Shown: positions 22,014-32,688 of the stretch, piece by piece
Layout of the letters: the number at the start of each line of letters is the position of its first letter
Position numbering within the stretch: the first letter of the stretch is position 1
Assembly (NCBI GenBank): GCA_030737835.1
Contig: CM060847.1
Coordinates: 6,972,484-7,036,483, forward strand
DNA length: 64,000 bases
From: Acorus gramineus
Taxonomy: Eukaryota > Streptophyta > Magnoliopsida > Acorales > Acoraceae
Reading direction: 5' to 3'
The notes under the pieces: model-generated
What the model was told of the DNA's origin: nothing
Seen by the model: only the letters and a program-made list of their open reading frames with translations
Databases searched by the model: none
Translations under genes and position numbers: made by a program

Positions 22014-24302
22014 TCACATGTTGTTCCAGTACCCTCTCCCGCTAGTCGCGGAGGGAGATCTCATGTTTTCAAACCACCCCCAGTACTCCGGGTTATGCTG
22101 CGCGGGCGAACCCGATGTAGGCCTCGGCGTGAACGGTCCCGCGGACCCCCTCCAGAAACTCAAACACCTCATCAGCACCTCCTCCACCTTCCCCTCCATC
22201 ATCGCCTCGTAAACCTTCTCTATCTGCTCTCCGGGGCTCGTCTTCTTCTCCCCCGTCAACAACTCCGTCCCCACCTCCCCCCTCACGAACTCATACACCG
22301 CGCACGTCCTCCCCTTCTTCGCCCTGTTCGGTACCGGGAAATCTCCCTTATCGAACTTCTCCCTCGCCTTCGGCACCTCCTCCGTCAACCTCTTCTTCAA
22401 CTCCTCCTGAAACAAAGGTATCCTCTTAAACACCACCGACGACGTGTCATCCTTCAAGTCCTTCAGCGCCTTTTCAACGAGCACCTCGCGCAGCTGCAAC
22501 AGCAACGCGTACGACGGGTTCGCGGGGTCGTCGATGTATGAAAACACGGGCTGGTGCTCCACCACCATCAGCAGCTCCTTCTCGCAGAACCTCGACTCGA
22601 GGAGTGTCCCGTCAGACTCTTCGCAGTACAACGTCTTCTTCGCCGTCTTCAACACGACATGCTTCACCACCTCCCGCATGTTCTCTTCCAGGTGCCGCAG
22701 ATCGAACGCCTGACACAGCCCCACCATGAACGTCGACATCATCAGCTTCAATATGTCCACCGCTTCCGCGCTCTTCCGCGCCGAGATCAGCCCGAGCGAG
22801 TTCACGTCCTGGTTATGCTGCTCCGCGCTCTGCACGTGCGTCGTAACCGGATTCGCCAGGTATTGAAGCTCGGAACAGTAGGAAGCCATCGCGATCTCCG
22901 CCCCTTTTAAACCGTAGTCGAGACTCGGGTTCGGTCCCCCGCTGAGGTTCGACGGGAGACCGTTGTTGTAGTAGTCGCAGACGAGTTCGGAGAATTGCGC
23001 GAACACGAGCTTCCCAATCGCGGCGATCGCGATGCGGAGGTTGTCCATGGAGACCCCGATCGGGGTCCCCTGGAAGTTCCCCCCGTGGAGGGCCATGTCG
23101 CGGTCGCAGTCGATGATCGGGTTGTCGTTCACGGAGTTGATCTCGCGCGCGATTGAATGTGTCGCGGCGCGGATGACTTCGATCTGCGGCCCGAGCCACT
23201 GCGGGGACGTGCGAAGCGCGTACCGGTCCTGCTTCGGTTTCGTGAGCGGGTCCTTCTCGTGCCGGGCCTGCGCGGCCTTGATGAGGTCCGACCCGTCGAG
23301 GAGGTACTCCATGATCGCAGCCGACTCTATCTGGCCCGGGTGGTGCTTAAGCTCGTGCGTGAGCGGGTCCGTGAATTCGGGTTTCCCGTGCATCGCCTCG
23401 CAGAAGGCCGCGCTCAGCACCTCCGCGAGGAGGGCCAGCACGTTCGCGTCGTAGCAGACCGTGGCCGCCACCGCCGACCCCACCGCGGTCCCGTTCACCA
23501 GCGCGAGCCCCTCCTTCGCCTGAAGCTCGAACGGCGTGTTCACGCCAATCCGCTTCAGCGCCTCTGTAGCTTTAACCAGCTCTCCTGTATCGGTCGCGAC
23601 GGCGACCGAGTTGTGGCGCCCCGTTAAGAGGCCCGCTATGTAGGAGAGCGGGACGAGGTCTCCCGAGGCGGTGATGGTCCCGCGGAGGGGCATTTTGGGA
23701 ATCAAATTGTGGTTCATGAGCTTCTCCATCGCTTCCAGTAGCTCCCACCGGATGCCAGAGTAGCCCTGCATGAGAGTGTTCGTGCGCACGAGCATCGCCG
23801 CCTTGGCGTAGGAGGCGGGGAGGTGTTCCTTGCCGATGACCCCGGCGTTCAAGAACCGTATGAGCTCCGCCTGGAGGTCGGCGGTCTTGTTGGTCCTCCG
23901 GTGGGAGGTGGCGCCGAAGCCGGTGGTGACGCCGTAGGTGTCGGTGCCGCGCGCGATGTTGTCGGCCACCCACTGCGCGCTGCGCGCCACGCGGGCCTTC
24001 GCGGCGGCGGCGTCGAGGGCGACGGAGACTTCGGGGCGGCGCGTGATCGCCGCGACTTGGGCGACGGTGAGGGAAGTGCCGGTGAGGTCGACGGAGGGGG
24101 AGTTGCGGTACTGGTCGACCATCTTGCGGACCTCGTCGAAGTGGGTGCAGAGGAGGGCCTCCGAGGCCTTCTGCCAGTGGGGAGGGTTGGAGACGTAGGA
24201 GTTGCCGGAGACGGAGATTGGGTTCTTGCCGGCGGTAGGGAGGGGGAGGGTCGGCGGCCGGAGGGACTCGATGGGGCGGGTGAAGGCTTCGGTGGATGCC
24301 AT
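22014..24302 (-). CDS. PAL: phenylalanine ammonia-lyase, intronless, 762 aa
   Basis: PAL deaminates L-phenylalanine to trans-cinnamate in the cytosol, the first step of the phenylpropanoid pathway. The Ala-Ser-Gly triad that cyclises to the MIO cofactor is at 212-214 ([14 protein letters not shown]). The catalytic-loop tyrosine is Y123 ([12 protein letters not shown]). NDNPIID, the [13 protein letters not shown] block and [14 protein letters not shown] are all intact. Phe150 in LIRFLNAG is the residue that is His in bifunctional Phe/Tyr enzymes, so Phe specificity is expected. I chose ATG 24302, not the in-frame ATG at 24395, because MASTEAF begins a normal PAL N-terminus and the upstream codons lie in the leader. 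The coding sequence is GC-rich and lacks the intron found in most angiosperm PALs. The usual C-terminus (W-N-G-A-P-L-P-I-C) is replaced by [11 protein letters not shown] and a ~35-residue Gly/Ser/Trp-rich tail ending in YWNNM. Confidence 0.97.
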   Translation of the reverse strand: MASTEAFTRPIESLRPPTLPLPTAGKNPISVSGNSYVSNPPHWQKASEALLCTHFDEVRKMVDQYRNSPSVDLTGTSLTVAQVAAITRRPEVSVALDAAAAKARVARSAQWVADNIARGTDTYGVTTGFGATSHRRTNKTADLQAELIRFLNAGVIGKEHLPASYAKAAMLVRTNTLMQGYSGIRWELLEAMEKLMNHNLIPKMPLRGTITASGDLVPLSYIAGLLTGRHNSVAVATDTGELVKATEALKRIGVNTPFELQAKEGLALVNGTAVGSAVAATVCYDANVLALLAEVLSAAFCEAMHGKPEFTDPLTHELKHHPGQIESAAIMEYLLDGSDLIKAAQARHEKDPLTKPKQDRYALRTSPQWLGPQIEVIRAATHSIAREINSVNDNPIIDCDRDMALHGGNFQGTPIGVSMDNLRIAIAAIGKLVFAQFSELVCDYYNNGLPSNLSGGPNPSLDYGLKGAEIAMASYCSELQYLANPVTTHVQSAEQHNQDVNSLGLISARKSAEAVDILKLMMSTFMVGLCQAFDLRHLEENMREVVKHVVLKTAKKTLYCEESDGTLLESRFCEKELLMVVEHQPVFSYIDDPANPSYALLLQLREVLVEKALKDLKDDTSSVVFKRIPLFQEELKKRLTEEVPKAREKFDKGDFPVPNRAKKGRTCAVYEFVRGEVGTELLTGEKKTSPGEQIEKVYEAMMEGKVEEVLMRCLSFWRGSAGPFTPRPTSGSPAQHNPEYWGWFENMRSPSATSGRGYWNNM

Positions 24303-24434
24303 TGGTGGTTGGTTTTGGTTGTCGAGGCTCACCCAACTCTGTTTGATAAGACTTTGTAAAAGATTGGGAGAGGGAGAGCGAGAGAGATAGAACAAGCAGT
24401 GTACGTTTGTTGTGATTCAAAGAGAGTTTGGGAG

Positions 24435-24444
24435 CTATATATAG
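24435..24444 (-). promoter_or_regulatory. PAL TATA box
   Basis: CTATATATAG, a palindromic TATA element about 135 bases upstream of the PAL ATG. It places the start of transcription near 24400-24410 and gives a leader of about 100 bases. Confidence 0.65.
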
Positions 24445-24559
24445 AGAGATTGAGGAAAGTGAGCTGAGTCAATGGTCAAGACATTGAGGCCTAAAATGTG
24501 ATTGTTTTTTTTTTAAAATCCAAGTGATTGGAGTTGGTGGGAAAGGCTTGTGAGGGGGA

Positions 24560-24680
24560 GGTAGGTTTGGTGTGGTGGGAAAGAGTGGGGAAACTAGGTT
24601 TTTGTATGACTGGGATTTGTTTATCATTGGTTGATCAGATAACCCAGTTTGAAAATGGAGGGTTTGGTAACTTGGTTGGT
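24560..24680 (-). promoter_or_regulatory. AC elements (MYB sites) in the PAL promoter
   Basis: On the minus strand ACCTACC (AC-I) occurs at 24566-24560 and ACCAACC (AC-II) at 24680-24674, about 120 and 235 bases upstream of the TATA box. An adjacent ACCAAAC lies beside the first. AC elements bind R2R3-MYB activators of lignin and phenylpropanoid genes. Finding both exact forms in the expected place supports co-regulation of this gene with that pathway. Confidence 0.6.
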
Positions 24681-24932
24681 GGTGTGTAATTGTTAACGTT
24701 GGATTTTGTGTCTTGCTCAGCATGTGAGGGACTGTTTTTGAGGAGCCCACCTTGCAGTACTGCCTACCAACTAGTGTATAATGGAGATTATTTATATAAA
24801 AATCATACACACATTAGCTAGCATAATCTCTACTTTTAATTGAAATTGGAGAGTAGAAACTGCAACATGAATGCTCTTACTTACGTTACTTTAAAAGCGC
24901 TGAGAATCTTGCATTCTATTTTAAATAGTGTA

Positions 24933-25270
24933 TGTTACGATTTCGGATCTTAGGATGCAATCAATCAAAAGAAATAAACAAACAAATCGAAGCAAAGACA
25001 CAAATTTTACGTGGTTCGGCAAATCTTGCCTACGTCCACGAAGCACACTAGAGATCAATCCACTATCAATGAGAAGTTTTTACAATGGTCACACCGAAGA
25101 TAAAAACCCTAGAGCCTAATGAAAAATATGAGATACCATTTTATACTGACATCTCATTAAGGACAAAAAAATCAATACACGAAAGACCCCCGTCTCACCC
25201 TGCGTAGCGCCAACAATCCTCTGCGCCCATCATCAGGCTCCACAAAATATAACAAGTGTTAGCTGCATCT
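24933..25270. mobile_element. LTR-retrotransposon fragment (copia-type LTR)
   Basis: The block TTTTACGTGGTTCGGCAAAT followed by TTGCCTACGTCCACG is typical of many plant copia-type LTRs as I recall them. It is preceded by a TGTTACGATTTC start at 24933 and followed by ACAATGGTCAC...AAAACCCTAGAG. No coding domain or partner LTR is in view. Confidence 0.45.
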
Positions 25271-26001
25271 ATAAGGATTTGTCATCAGATGCTCAATCAC
25301 CTGGAAAATCATCTCTATTGCATATTCACTGTACCTCAAGTAGTGATATAAATTATTCTAAGATAAAAATTATTTCAATATAGATAAAAGAATCAGTTAA
25401 TTTGCTAAAAACATATTGTGCAGGATCCTTTGTGTTGGGCCATGTGAACTTCAGCCCAGCATCTATTTAGGTTCATGTTGGCACATATTTACCTATTACC
25501 AATAAATGAGATATATATAATTGTATGAGACTGTATCAACCTTGTCCGAGCCTATGTACCAATAAAAACCATGATGATTGTTACAAGTCTCGATTAATAT
25601 ATAACAATATCCATTTTTTTATCCTAATAATTCATCTTTTATCAATCAAGAACAACCAAGTCCCATATCTATCTAGTGCAATGAACTAGTAATAATGGTC
25701 ATACACGGGCTGTAAGTATTTTTGGTGGTAGAGACTATTCTTGCTTTAGATTCTTTGACCCCATCATTTTTGTAGTGCTGGACCTAACAGATGCTCCTAG
25801 TACTATGACTATATTGTTATTCACTTTTTAGTGGGTGGGGTGGGTCCATCAGCGCATGTGTTTCTCTTGTAATTAGCAGTCTCTGTCACCAATGCTTTTC
25901 TTCTTTTTTGTTTATGATTTCCACGTATATCAACGTCCGGAGAGTTATTAGAGCATCTCACTTGACTGAGAATCCATTTTCAAATGATCTATTAAATGTG
26001 A
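25271..26001. other. intergenic DNA
   Basis: AT-rich sequence between the LTR fragment and the MULE. No coding or RNA gene and no bounded repeat is evident. Confidence 0.4.
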
Positions 26002-26095
26002 GGGTAATTAGCACTTTTAACCCCTAAAAATTAAAAATTTATAAAAATAGCTCCGCCACCCGAATATTTACAAAAACTAAACCCGGCGATATTTT

Positions 26096-26284
26096 ACACT
26101 GGAGACGGATTATATATAATCCGTCTCCAGTGTTGCTGGAGACGGATTATATATAATCCGTCTCCAGTGTAAATGGACCCCTTAATAAATTTACACTGGA
26201 GACGGGTTATATATAATCCGTCTCCTAAAGACGAATTGTATATAATCCGTCTCCTAGAGACGGATTATATACAATCTGTCTTCA
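26096..26284. repeat. palindrome array inside the left end of the MULE
   Basis: Five units lie head to tail: a perfect 38-bp palindrome (26096-26133), a perfect 32-bp palindrome (26136-26167), and three decayed units (about 26190-26225, 26229-26254, 26256-26284). The shared half is GGAGACGGATTAT. Each unit can form a hairpin or present two inverted protein-binding sites. Confidence 0.9.
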
Positions 26285-26420
26285 CTCCTTTTTTTTTTTT
26301 TTGGTTTTATACATTGTTGGTTATCTCACCTGTATAAAAATTTCTGCTTGAACATGCATAAATGTAATAAAATTGCATTGATATTTACATAAATCCATTA
26401 TAATCACTTGACTCCTGTTT

Positions 26421-29043
26421 CTAAACACCAATGAAAATACATAAATATAATACACACAAATGAAAATGCATGAATATAATAAATATAATACGTCGGCGAG
26501 TTGATACAGGGCGCCCCGCTTGTCTCCTAACATTTGGTGGGATGAAGATGGGATCGTTTTCCGTAGGAATCGGCCAACGACTTTTATCATCAACGGAGTG
26601 GAATCGGGGTTCATAAGTGTGTCCATATGACTCTGAGGAAAGCCAATGTGACACATATCTCCCAGGACTAATACGAGCATACCCACAGGCCGCTATGACA
26701 TGTGCACATGGATAGTGAAACAACTTCGAAACATGACATTGACATTCTGCATTGTCAGAATATAGGAAAACAGTGTACATAACTGCATTCTTGTCTTGGA
26801 CATTGAATTCTGATCTATCAAGCCTTCTTACTAACATCGCCCTTGCATCATGTGCAGTTCTCTCCAAATGTTGCTGCATAGATGGCACATGTTCACCTGA
26901 CATGCTCTCGGCCGATTCACGCCTCGTATAAAAATACTCTGACACTCGTATGAATGTCTGTTGTAATATGGCAGTGACTGGCAATCCTCTTACACCTTTC
27001 AAGACACTGTTCATGCTTTCTGCTCTATTGGTGGTCATCGTGCCATGACGACGGCCATCGTCATAACAAAGGGCCCATGTTTGTGGAGGGACTTGATCAA
27101 GCCATGTGCGAGCTTGTGAGGAGGCACTAAGAATCTTTCGCATTTCATCAGCAAATTGATTTGGACATTTCAAGGTGGCAGCCCTCCACACCTGGTCACT
27201 CAACTCCTTTGATTTTACATGTTTTTTGAAGTTGTCTATCATGTGTCTCATACAGAAACGATGGTGCCATGTTACATTGCTTGATTCCTCAATATCCTTC
27301 ATGCCTGCTATGATGCCCAAGTGCCGATCAGATATGACACACAAATTGTTTATACCACCAACAGAAAAGAACAAGTTCCAAAGGAAGAAGGTCCAACTGC
27401 TTCTGTTCTCAGATTCAACTATAGCAAAGGCTATCGGAAGCAAACCATTTTCTGCATCGCAAGCAGTGGCTATCAAGAGATTTCCTTTATACTTTCCATA
27501 CAGATGTGTTCCATCGATGCAAACCAATGGACGACAATGTTTGAAAGCCTCTAAGGCTGGTCTGAATGCCCAAAAAACACGTTCAAACTGTCGGATCGGT
27601 CTGCCCATGTTATTCTCTTGTATGACAGGGCCTTCGAAGAACACATTTGTTCCTGGATTAGACCTCCTCAAGGCATCAACATATAGAGGCAACTCAGCAT
27701 ATGATTCCTCCCAATTTCCAAATATCCTCTCCATAGCCTTCCATTTGGTACGGTGTGCCTTTGAATATGAAATTGTGTAGTGATGATCAGCACGTATCCT
27801 GTCCATTATCTCAGTAGGACTGATTCTCAAATTATGACGAATCGTTAGCATAATCAGCTGTGAGATATAATCAGAACTAAATTGTCTGTGATTTGAACTG
27901 AGAAGAGGATCCAAGCATGTATGAGGAACTCTCAGAGTGGAAATCTTGAACATTTCTGAACCACCGACCCTCCTCGCATATAATCTCCAATTACATTCAT
28001 CATTTATGCACTTAACGGCGTATTTTTCTGCATTTGATTTCACCACATGACATTGTGCGCATTTCTTTATGCTCCAGGTTCGGACAGCATTAATGAGTGA
28101 CTTCTTATTCGCGAAAAGCTGACCAACCTCAAGTTCATTACACGAAGAAGATCCGATTTCATAAATGCATGGATGGACATTTTCAGCCACCGCCTGCTCC
28201 ATAAGCTCACGTGTAGGAAACATTTGAGGAACACTATATTCACGGATGGCAGTTCTCCTCACATCATGGTCCTCCTCACTATCAGGTTCCTCAACCCAGC
28301 CATATTCACGATCCTCTGCTTCTTCTTCTTCTTCGGTATCTTCATCATCATCCTCTTCTTCTTCTTCCCCTTCTTGATCTTCTTCTTCTCCCCCTTCTTG
28401 ATCTTCTTCTTCTTCATTGTTCACTTCAATTCCTTCACGAATATCGTCCCAACCCATGTCATGAAATGGGGACCTATAAATGCAAACACAATATACTTAC
28501 ATATATGAATACACCCACCAAAAACATCCTATAAATTCACAATACTTACAAATGTGGTATATTCACACTCCCATAGGCATTGGTCGGTGTTGCATCAATC
28601 ATATTCTCTTGGGTGCACGGAACAAATGACGACGATGAAGGTTGATATGGTTCACGAACAATGGAAGGATATGAATCTTCTGCATCATAATTCATCGCGC
28701 CACGACCTCTTTGTATGATCTCTTCCTTCTCTAACCATATTTGAATGACATGCGCGTGCTGTGGGTACAACATTATCATAACTTTCACCCCCATATCATC
28801 TTCGAGAGGGGCACCCAAACACTTTCCGTCGTGAGTGGGATGCACAGCAGTCATGGACAATTTGTAAAGACTTGGATCGGTCCCCGTCAAATGGTACATC
28901 ATTTGGAGTAAATCGACATAAGAGATCTTCTTACGTATGATGGTGGTTTTCCTGGTACCACCTTCATAAAATGAACTATCTTCGCGTTGAACAATCCTCC
29001 CGTTAAAAGAGTACATTAACGGGACATCGGATTTCTTTACCAT
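26421..29043 (-). CDS. MULE transposase (MuDR/MURA type), two exons, 848 aa
   Basis: Exon 1 29043-28550 and exon 2 28473-26421 are joined by a 76-bp GT-AG intron (donor TTT/GTAAGT, acceptor TTTATAG) that keeps frame; no stop interrupts the product. The transposase cuts and joins element ends in the nucleus. In order: an N-terminal PB1-like domain (1-100); a Glu/Asp-rich linker (about 183-235); a MuDR-type DNA-binding zinc finger of WRKY-GCM1 style with C320, C325, H349 and C351; the DDE core with D485 (CIDGTHLYGKYKG), D547 (VISDRHLG) and E650 (TTNRAESMNS); and a SWIM zinc finger C742, C744, C754, H756. GRPVSTRRR near the C-terminus resembles the usual nuclear-localisation end. The final ~20 residues, hydrophobic and AT-coded, may be readthrough into non-coding DNA. 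Confidence 0.92.
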
Positions 29044-29595
29044 CTAAACCATAAATTATTCAACTTAGTAAATATATTTCTAAATTCATAATAATAAAAT
29101 CCATCCAACACATACACATTAAACACAAAAAACATTCATGCAACACATACAAAGCATATTTCCTAAAAATAGCCTTTCATTTTTTTAAAATGTTTACTAA
29201 GAGGCCATTGAATTATTTCCTAAGGCCATACAATTTTTTAAAAAAATTTTAAATTTTTTTAAGATTTAAAAGTTTATTTTGACAAATAAGAAATTTTAAA
29301 ATAACCAAAACCCTAAAAAAATTCACATTTCACTTAACAAAACATCATACAATCAACATTCCAATAATAAATAAATTCAACATTCAACATTTATGATTTT
29401 TTATAAAAACCCTAATTTAATCAATAAAATCAAAACAATTGATAAATAAATAATAAAATTCAAGAACATTTAGGGTTTTGATGTTTACCTTCGGATTCAA
29501 AGTTGTTTTTGATGATTTTTCAGGGTTGGCAACTGATGGGTGGGTGAAAGAGGGACAAAAGGGGTGAAAAATGGGTGTTTTAGGGCTTGACAGCG

Positions 29596-29724
29596 GGGAC
29601 GGCGTATATATATGCCGTCCCTGGAGACGGCATATATATATGCCGTCTCCAGTATATATGCTTAGTTATTTTTTTTACGGATTGCAACACTGGAGACGGA
29701 TTATATATAATCCGTCTCCAGTGT
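29596..29724. repeat. palindrome array inside the right end of the MULE
   Basis: Three palindromes: 29596-29621 (half-site GGGACGGC), 29621-29652 (half-site CTGGAGACGGCATAT) and 29687-29724. The last is identical to the outermost 38-bp palindrome of the left end. The two inner units have CGTATATATATGC or CATATATATATG cores instead of ATTATATATAAT. Confidence 0.9.
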
Positions 29725-29825
29725 AAAATGTCACCGGGGCTAGTTTTTGCAAATATTCGGGTGGGGGGCTATTTTTGTAAATATTTAATTTTCAGGGGCT
29801 AAAAATGCTAATTACCCAAATGTAA

Positions 29826-30820
29826 TTGTAAAGTGTCCCCCTTCCTATATATCATCATATTAATGAAATTTAATAATTCTCAACAATAATACACTGTGAT
29901 TGCATTTTAATATAGAAAACCCACATGTTTCTCTTCATTTTTTTTCTTTTCATTTGTTCAAGCATTTCTAATAGAGTCAATTGGTGATCAGGTTAATTTT
30001 AAATTTACGTTAATTTTGATCACAAATTTGATCTTTTTTTTTTTTTTTTTTTGAGTAATAGAAAACCATGTGTCCCACCCACCCGTGTCATGGAGATGGG
30101 GTACACTCCCAAATATGCTTGCATCAGATTTGATTAGATGATTATATATGACTCAAGTCTCAACATATGGAGAGATGAGCACATGAGTCTCTTCCCTCTC
30201 TTGATCACACACACACATCAACATATGATGTTGTGGTCTTTAGATTGTTATTTTTTTTTTGGGTAGGTTGGTCTTTAGATTGTTATTGGCCCACTTTTTT
30301 TTTTCATAAAACAATATCAGCCAAAGTAGTGGTGAAACCACTATCAAAAGTGGCCGTCCTTTCCTCCACGAAGTAGTCAATGGTTGAAACATTGTTCGTG
30401 GAGTCTTATACCATGTCGATAGTTGATAAGTTAAACATCCAATGAAGGATGTAATTTGTTGTTACTGTTTTATTCAACAAGTCATAGCAATTATTGGAAG
30501 TGGTCAATGATGTTAATGTTGGGTGGGCAATCTAATTCAAGGCAAATGTAAGCATAAAGTTGGTGATAATACACTGTGTGTGTACTAGTCACATTTTTAC
30601 TTTAAATTATGTGGACAAGACAAAAAAGAAGTTTTTTTTTTTTATTAATGCTAGAGTACATGAGACAGTGGTTTGGATTAATCAAACGCTTAGGTTCCGC
30701 ACGTGGGGTGGTTAGGTACTGCATCATGATGTTCAGGGATTACGTATTCAAAAAGAGAAGGGAAACCTGTTCACATTGGACTTGGTATCTTATAAACTGT
30801 GATGTGTATTGCAAAATCCT
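29826..30820. other. intergenic DNA
   Basis: AT-rich flank of the MULE with a T20 run at about 30033-30052 and a CA repeat (30208-30217). No gene is recognised. Confidence 0.4.
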
Positions 30821-31267
30821 TAATCCCCCGTTTGGAAAGCAATATAAACTTTATATTATGGGATAATAGCTATTCCAGTATATGTAAGTCATTTTTTTGT
30901 TTGATTGTTATTCCCATTTGTAAATGTAATGATAAATTTTTTATTGTTGATTGATAATGAATAAGTTGTGGATAAAAAATAAATAAAAATTTATAAATAT
31001 AAAAAATTAATTTGACATGCGGGTCACATGATTTAATAGAAGTGATGAGATTATGATTTGACATTTGAGCCCATTTTATACAAGTAGAATAGATCAAATA
31101 GAATAACTCAATTTCAGAGAAAACCTGAAATACTAATACCATTTTATTTTTCATCCATTCTGTTATAGCTATACCCTTATATCCCTTGCAAACTGACAAC
31201 TTTTTTATTTTATTTTCTTTTATTCCTCCATATTCCTCCCCTATTCAATCATCCAAAAAAGCGCTTA
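30821..31267. repeat. MITE-like element related to 15897-16370
   Basis: Left end TAATCCCCCGTTTGGAAAGC; the right end reads, reversed, TAAGCGCTTTTTTGGATGAT. Interior blocks GACATGCGGGTCACATGATT and GACATTTGAGCCCATTTTAT, followed by CATCCATTCTGTTATAGC, match in order those of the SPT5-intron element. Ends are approximate. Confidence 0.4.
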
Positions 31268-32065
31268 GAGCTATTTTGGCAATGCGATAAGATTTTAATT
31301 TTTAAGAATAGAATATTTTAATTTTAAAAGATAAAAAATTTAATCAATTTTATCATATTCATATTTGTTAAAATTAGAACAATCAAAGAAGATAAATGTT
31401 ATTTAAACATTTAGAAAACAAGAAAATCCTTATTTTCGATTCAAAATCCACTTAATTATCCACACTTTATTCTGATAACTGAAAACTAATGAAATAAGTT
31501 ATTCTCCAATCACTTGGCTGCCCAATCATACACTTATCATGTCATTTACGCCCCCCCCACCCCAAGAGAACTCAAAACAGATCCAACCACCGCCAGCGCG
31601 CATCTCCTGAACCTGTCATATTTTTCTTTTCTTTTTTTTTTGTTAAAAAACCAGTCATGGTTGATGAATGTCACCAACACGGTTTTTTTGTTTTAATGAA
31701 AATGATTGCATTGAGTTCATTAGAAATATTTTTTTGTTTTTAAGAAATATATATGATTAATATTGTAAGAGCGGGAATGTATAAACTTGTAAAACATAAA
31801 AAAACCATATTTCAATGAAGATATTCGATCATTGTATAAAAAAAAAGTTAAAAAATAAAACCAAAAATAAAAAATGTTATAAAAAAACAAAGTTGAAAAT
31901 ATATTAGTACAATAAACAGATAGATGTATACATGGATAGTCTAACGGAGTATATACCTAATTAGCAATGTTTATACATCATGAAAAAATATATATATATA
32001 TAAACATATACATCTACTATTACTATTTTTTTTAAAAAAAAACGAGGACTTGAAACATTTTTTAG
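31268..32065. other. AT-rich intergenic DNA
   Basis: Low-complexity AT-rich sequence. AACGGAGTATATACCTAATT near 31940 is a scrap of MITE family B in inverted orientation. No gene is seen. Confidence 0.4.
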
Positions 32066-32345
32066 CGTTGATACACTCAATTCATTTTACAACCCTATAC
32101 ACTATAAGTCTATGATAGTATAGTATATATTGTATTATCATAGTGTATGGTATTCTAGTGTATGGTATTCTATCATAATGTATGGCATAAAAAAAATTTT
32201 ATTTTTTTAAAGCGAAAAAAATACTATTATATCTCAGTATATACATCATTTCATATAATAATATGCACTTCAATAATAGAGAGTGTGATTTTATAAAAAG
32301 AGAAAAACAATATGGATTGGAATTGAGATGGGATTATCATTTTCC
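32066..32345 (+). repeat. repeat family A, copy 2
   Basis: Starts CGTTGATACACTCAATTCAT and has an iterated TAGTGTATGGTATTCTA block, a T/A-rich run, TATATCTCAGTATATACATC and a final GATGGGATTATCATTTTCC. The order of blocks matches the copy at 6664. It ends about 340 bases upstream of the Alfin-like start codon, so it lies in that gene's promoter. Confidence 0.5.
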
Positions 32346-32688
32346 AACATTTTTCATGAATGGGCCCACCAATATTGACCCATGAGATATCACCATCGGT
32401 CAAGAATAATTTGAAACCGACCCATGGGCCTCCAAAGATCCTTCCCAAAATCCCCCACATTTATTCCCTCCACCCCTCTCGGATTCCTCCCCTTTCCATC
32501 AATTCCAGTTAAACCCACCCGTTCAATTCCGCCTACCCTTCTCTCTGTCTCTCTCTCTCAAACGAAGATCCCTCCCTCACTTTTCCCTCCTTTGAAAAAC
32601 AAAATCCCTTCAAATACACCTCTGTTTACCCTAACAAATACTCCTAATTCCGTTGGAGTCCTCTCCGCCATCGATTTCCAAGGCTTCC

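Larger units (their letters stand above)
26002..29817. mobile_element. autonomous Mutator-like element (MULE), 3.8 kb
   Basis: Left end 26002-26133 and right end 29687-29817 form inverted repeats of about 131 bp. Both start GGGTAATTAGCA(C/T)TTTTA and both finish with the same 38-bp perfect palindrome. The flanks AAATGTGA (25994-26001) and AAATGTAA (29818-29825) look like a slightly decayed target duplication of 8 bp or more. The element encodes one transposase gene on the minus strand (29043-26421) with an intact frame. Palindrome arrays lie just inside each end. All parts for self-mobilisation appear present; activity is an inference. Confidence 0.9.

Noticed and set aside
24303-24395. In-frame upstream ATG extending PAL by 31 residues
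   Set aside because: The extension lies within the expected leader just below the TATA box. PAL N-termini normally begin like MASTEAF, and the added residues show no conservation I recognise.
22018-24420. Many long frames on both strands across the PAL gene (for example 282 and 178 codons)
   Set aside because: They are shadows of a GC-rich coding sequence. Only the 762-aa frame carries conserved PAL motifs.
26096-26284. Palindrome array considered as a CRISPR array
   Set aside because: Units are self-complementary, lack regular unique spacers, and sit inside MULE ends in a plant nuclear genome.
27175-27780. 201-codon plus-strand frame opposite the MULE transposase
   Set aside because: It is antisense to the DDE core and has no independent coding features.
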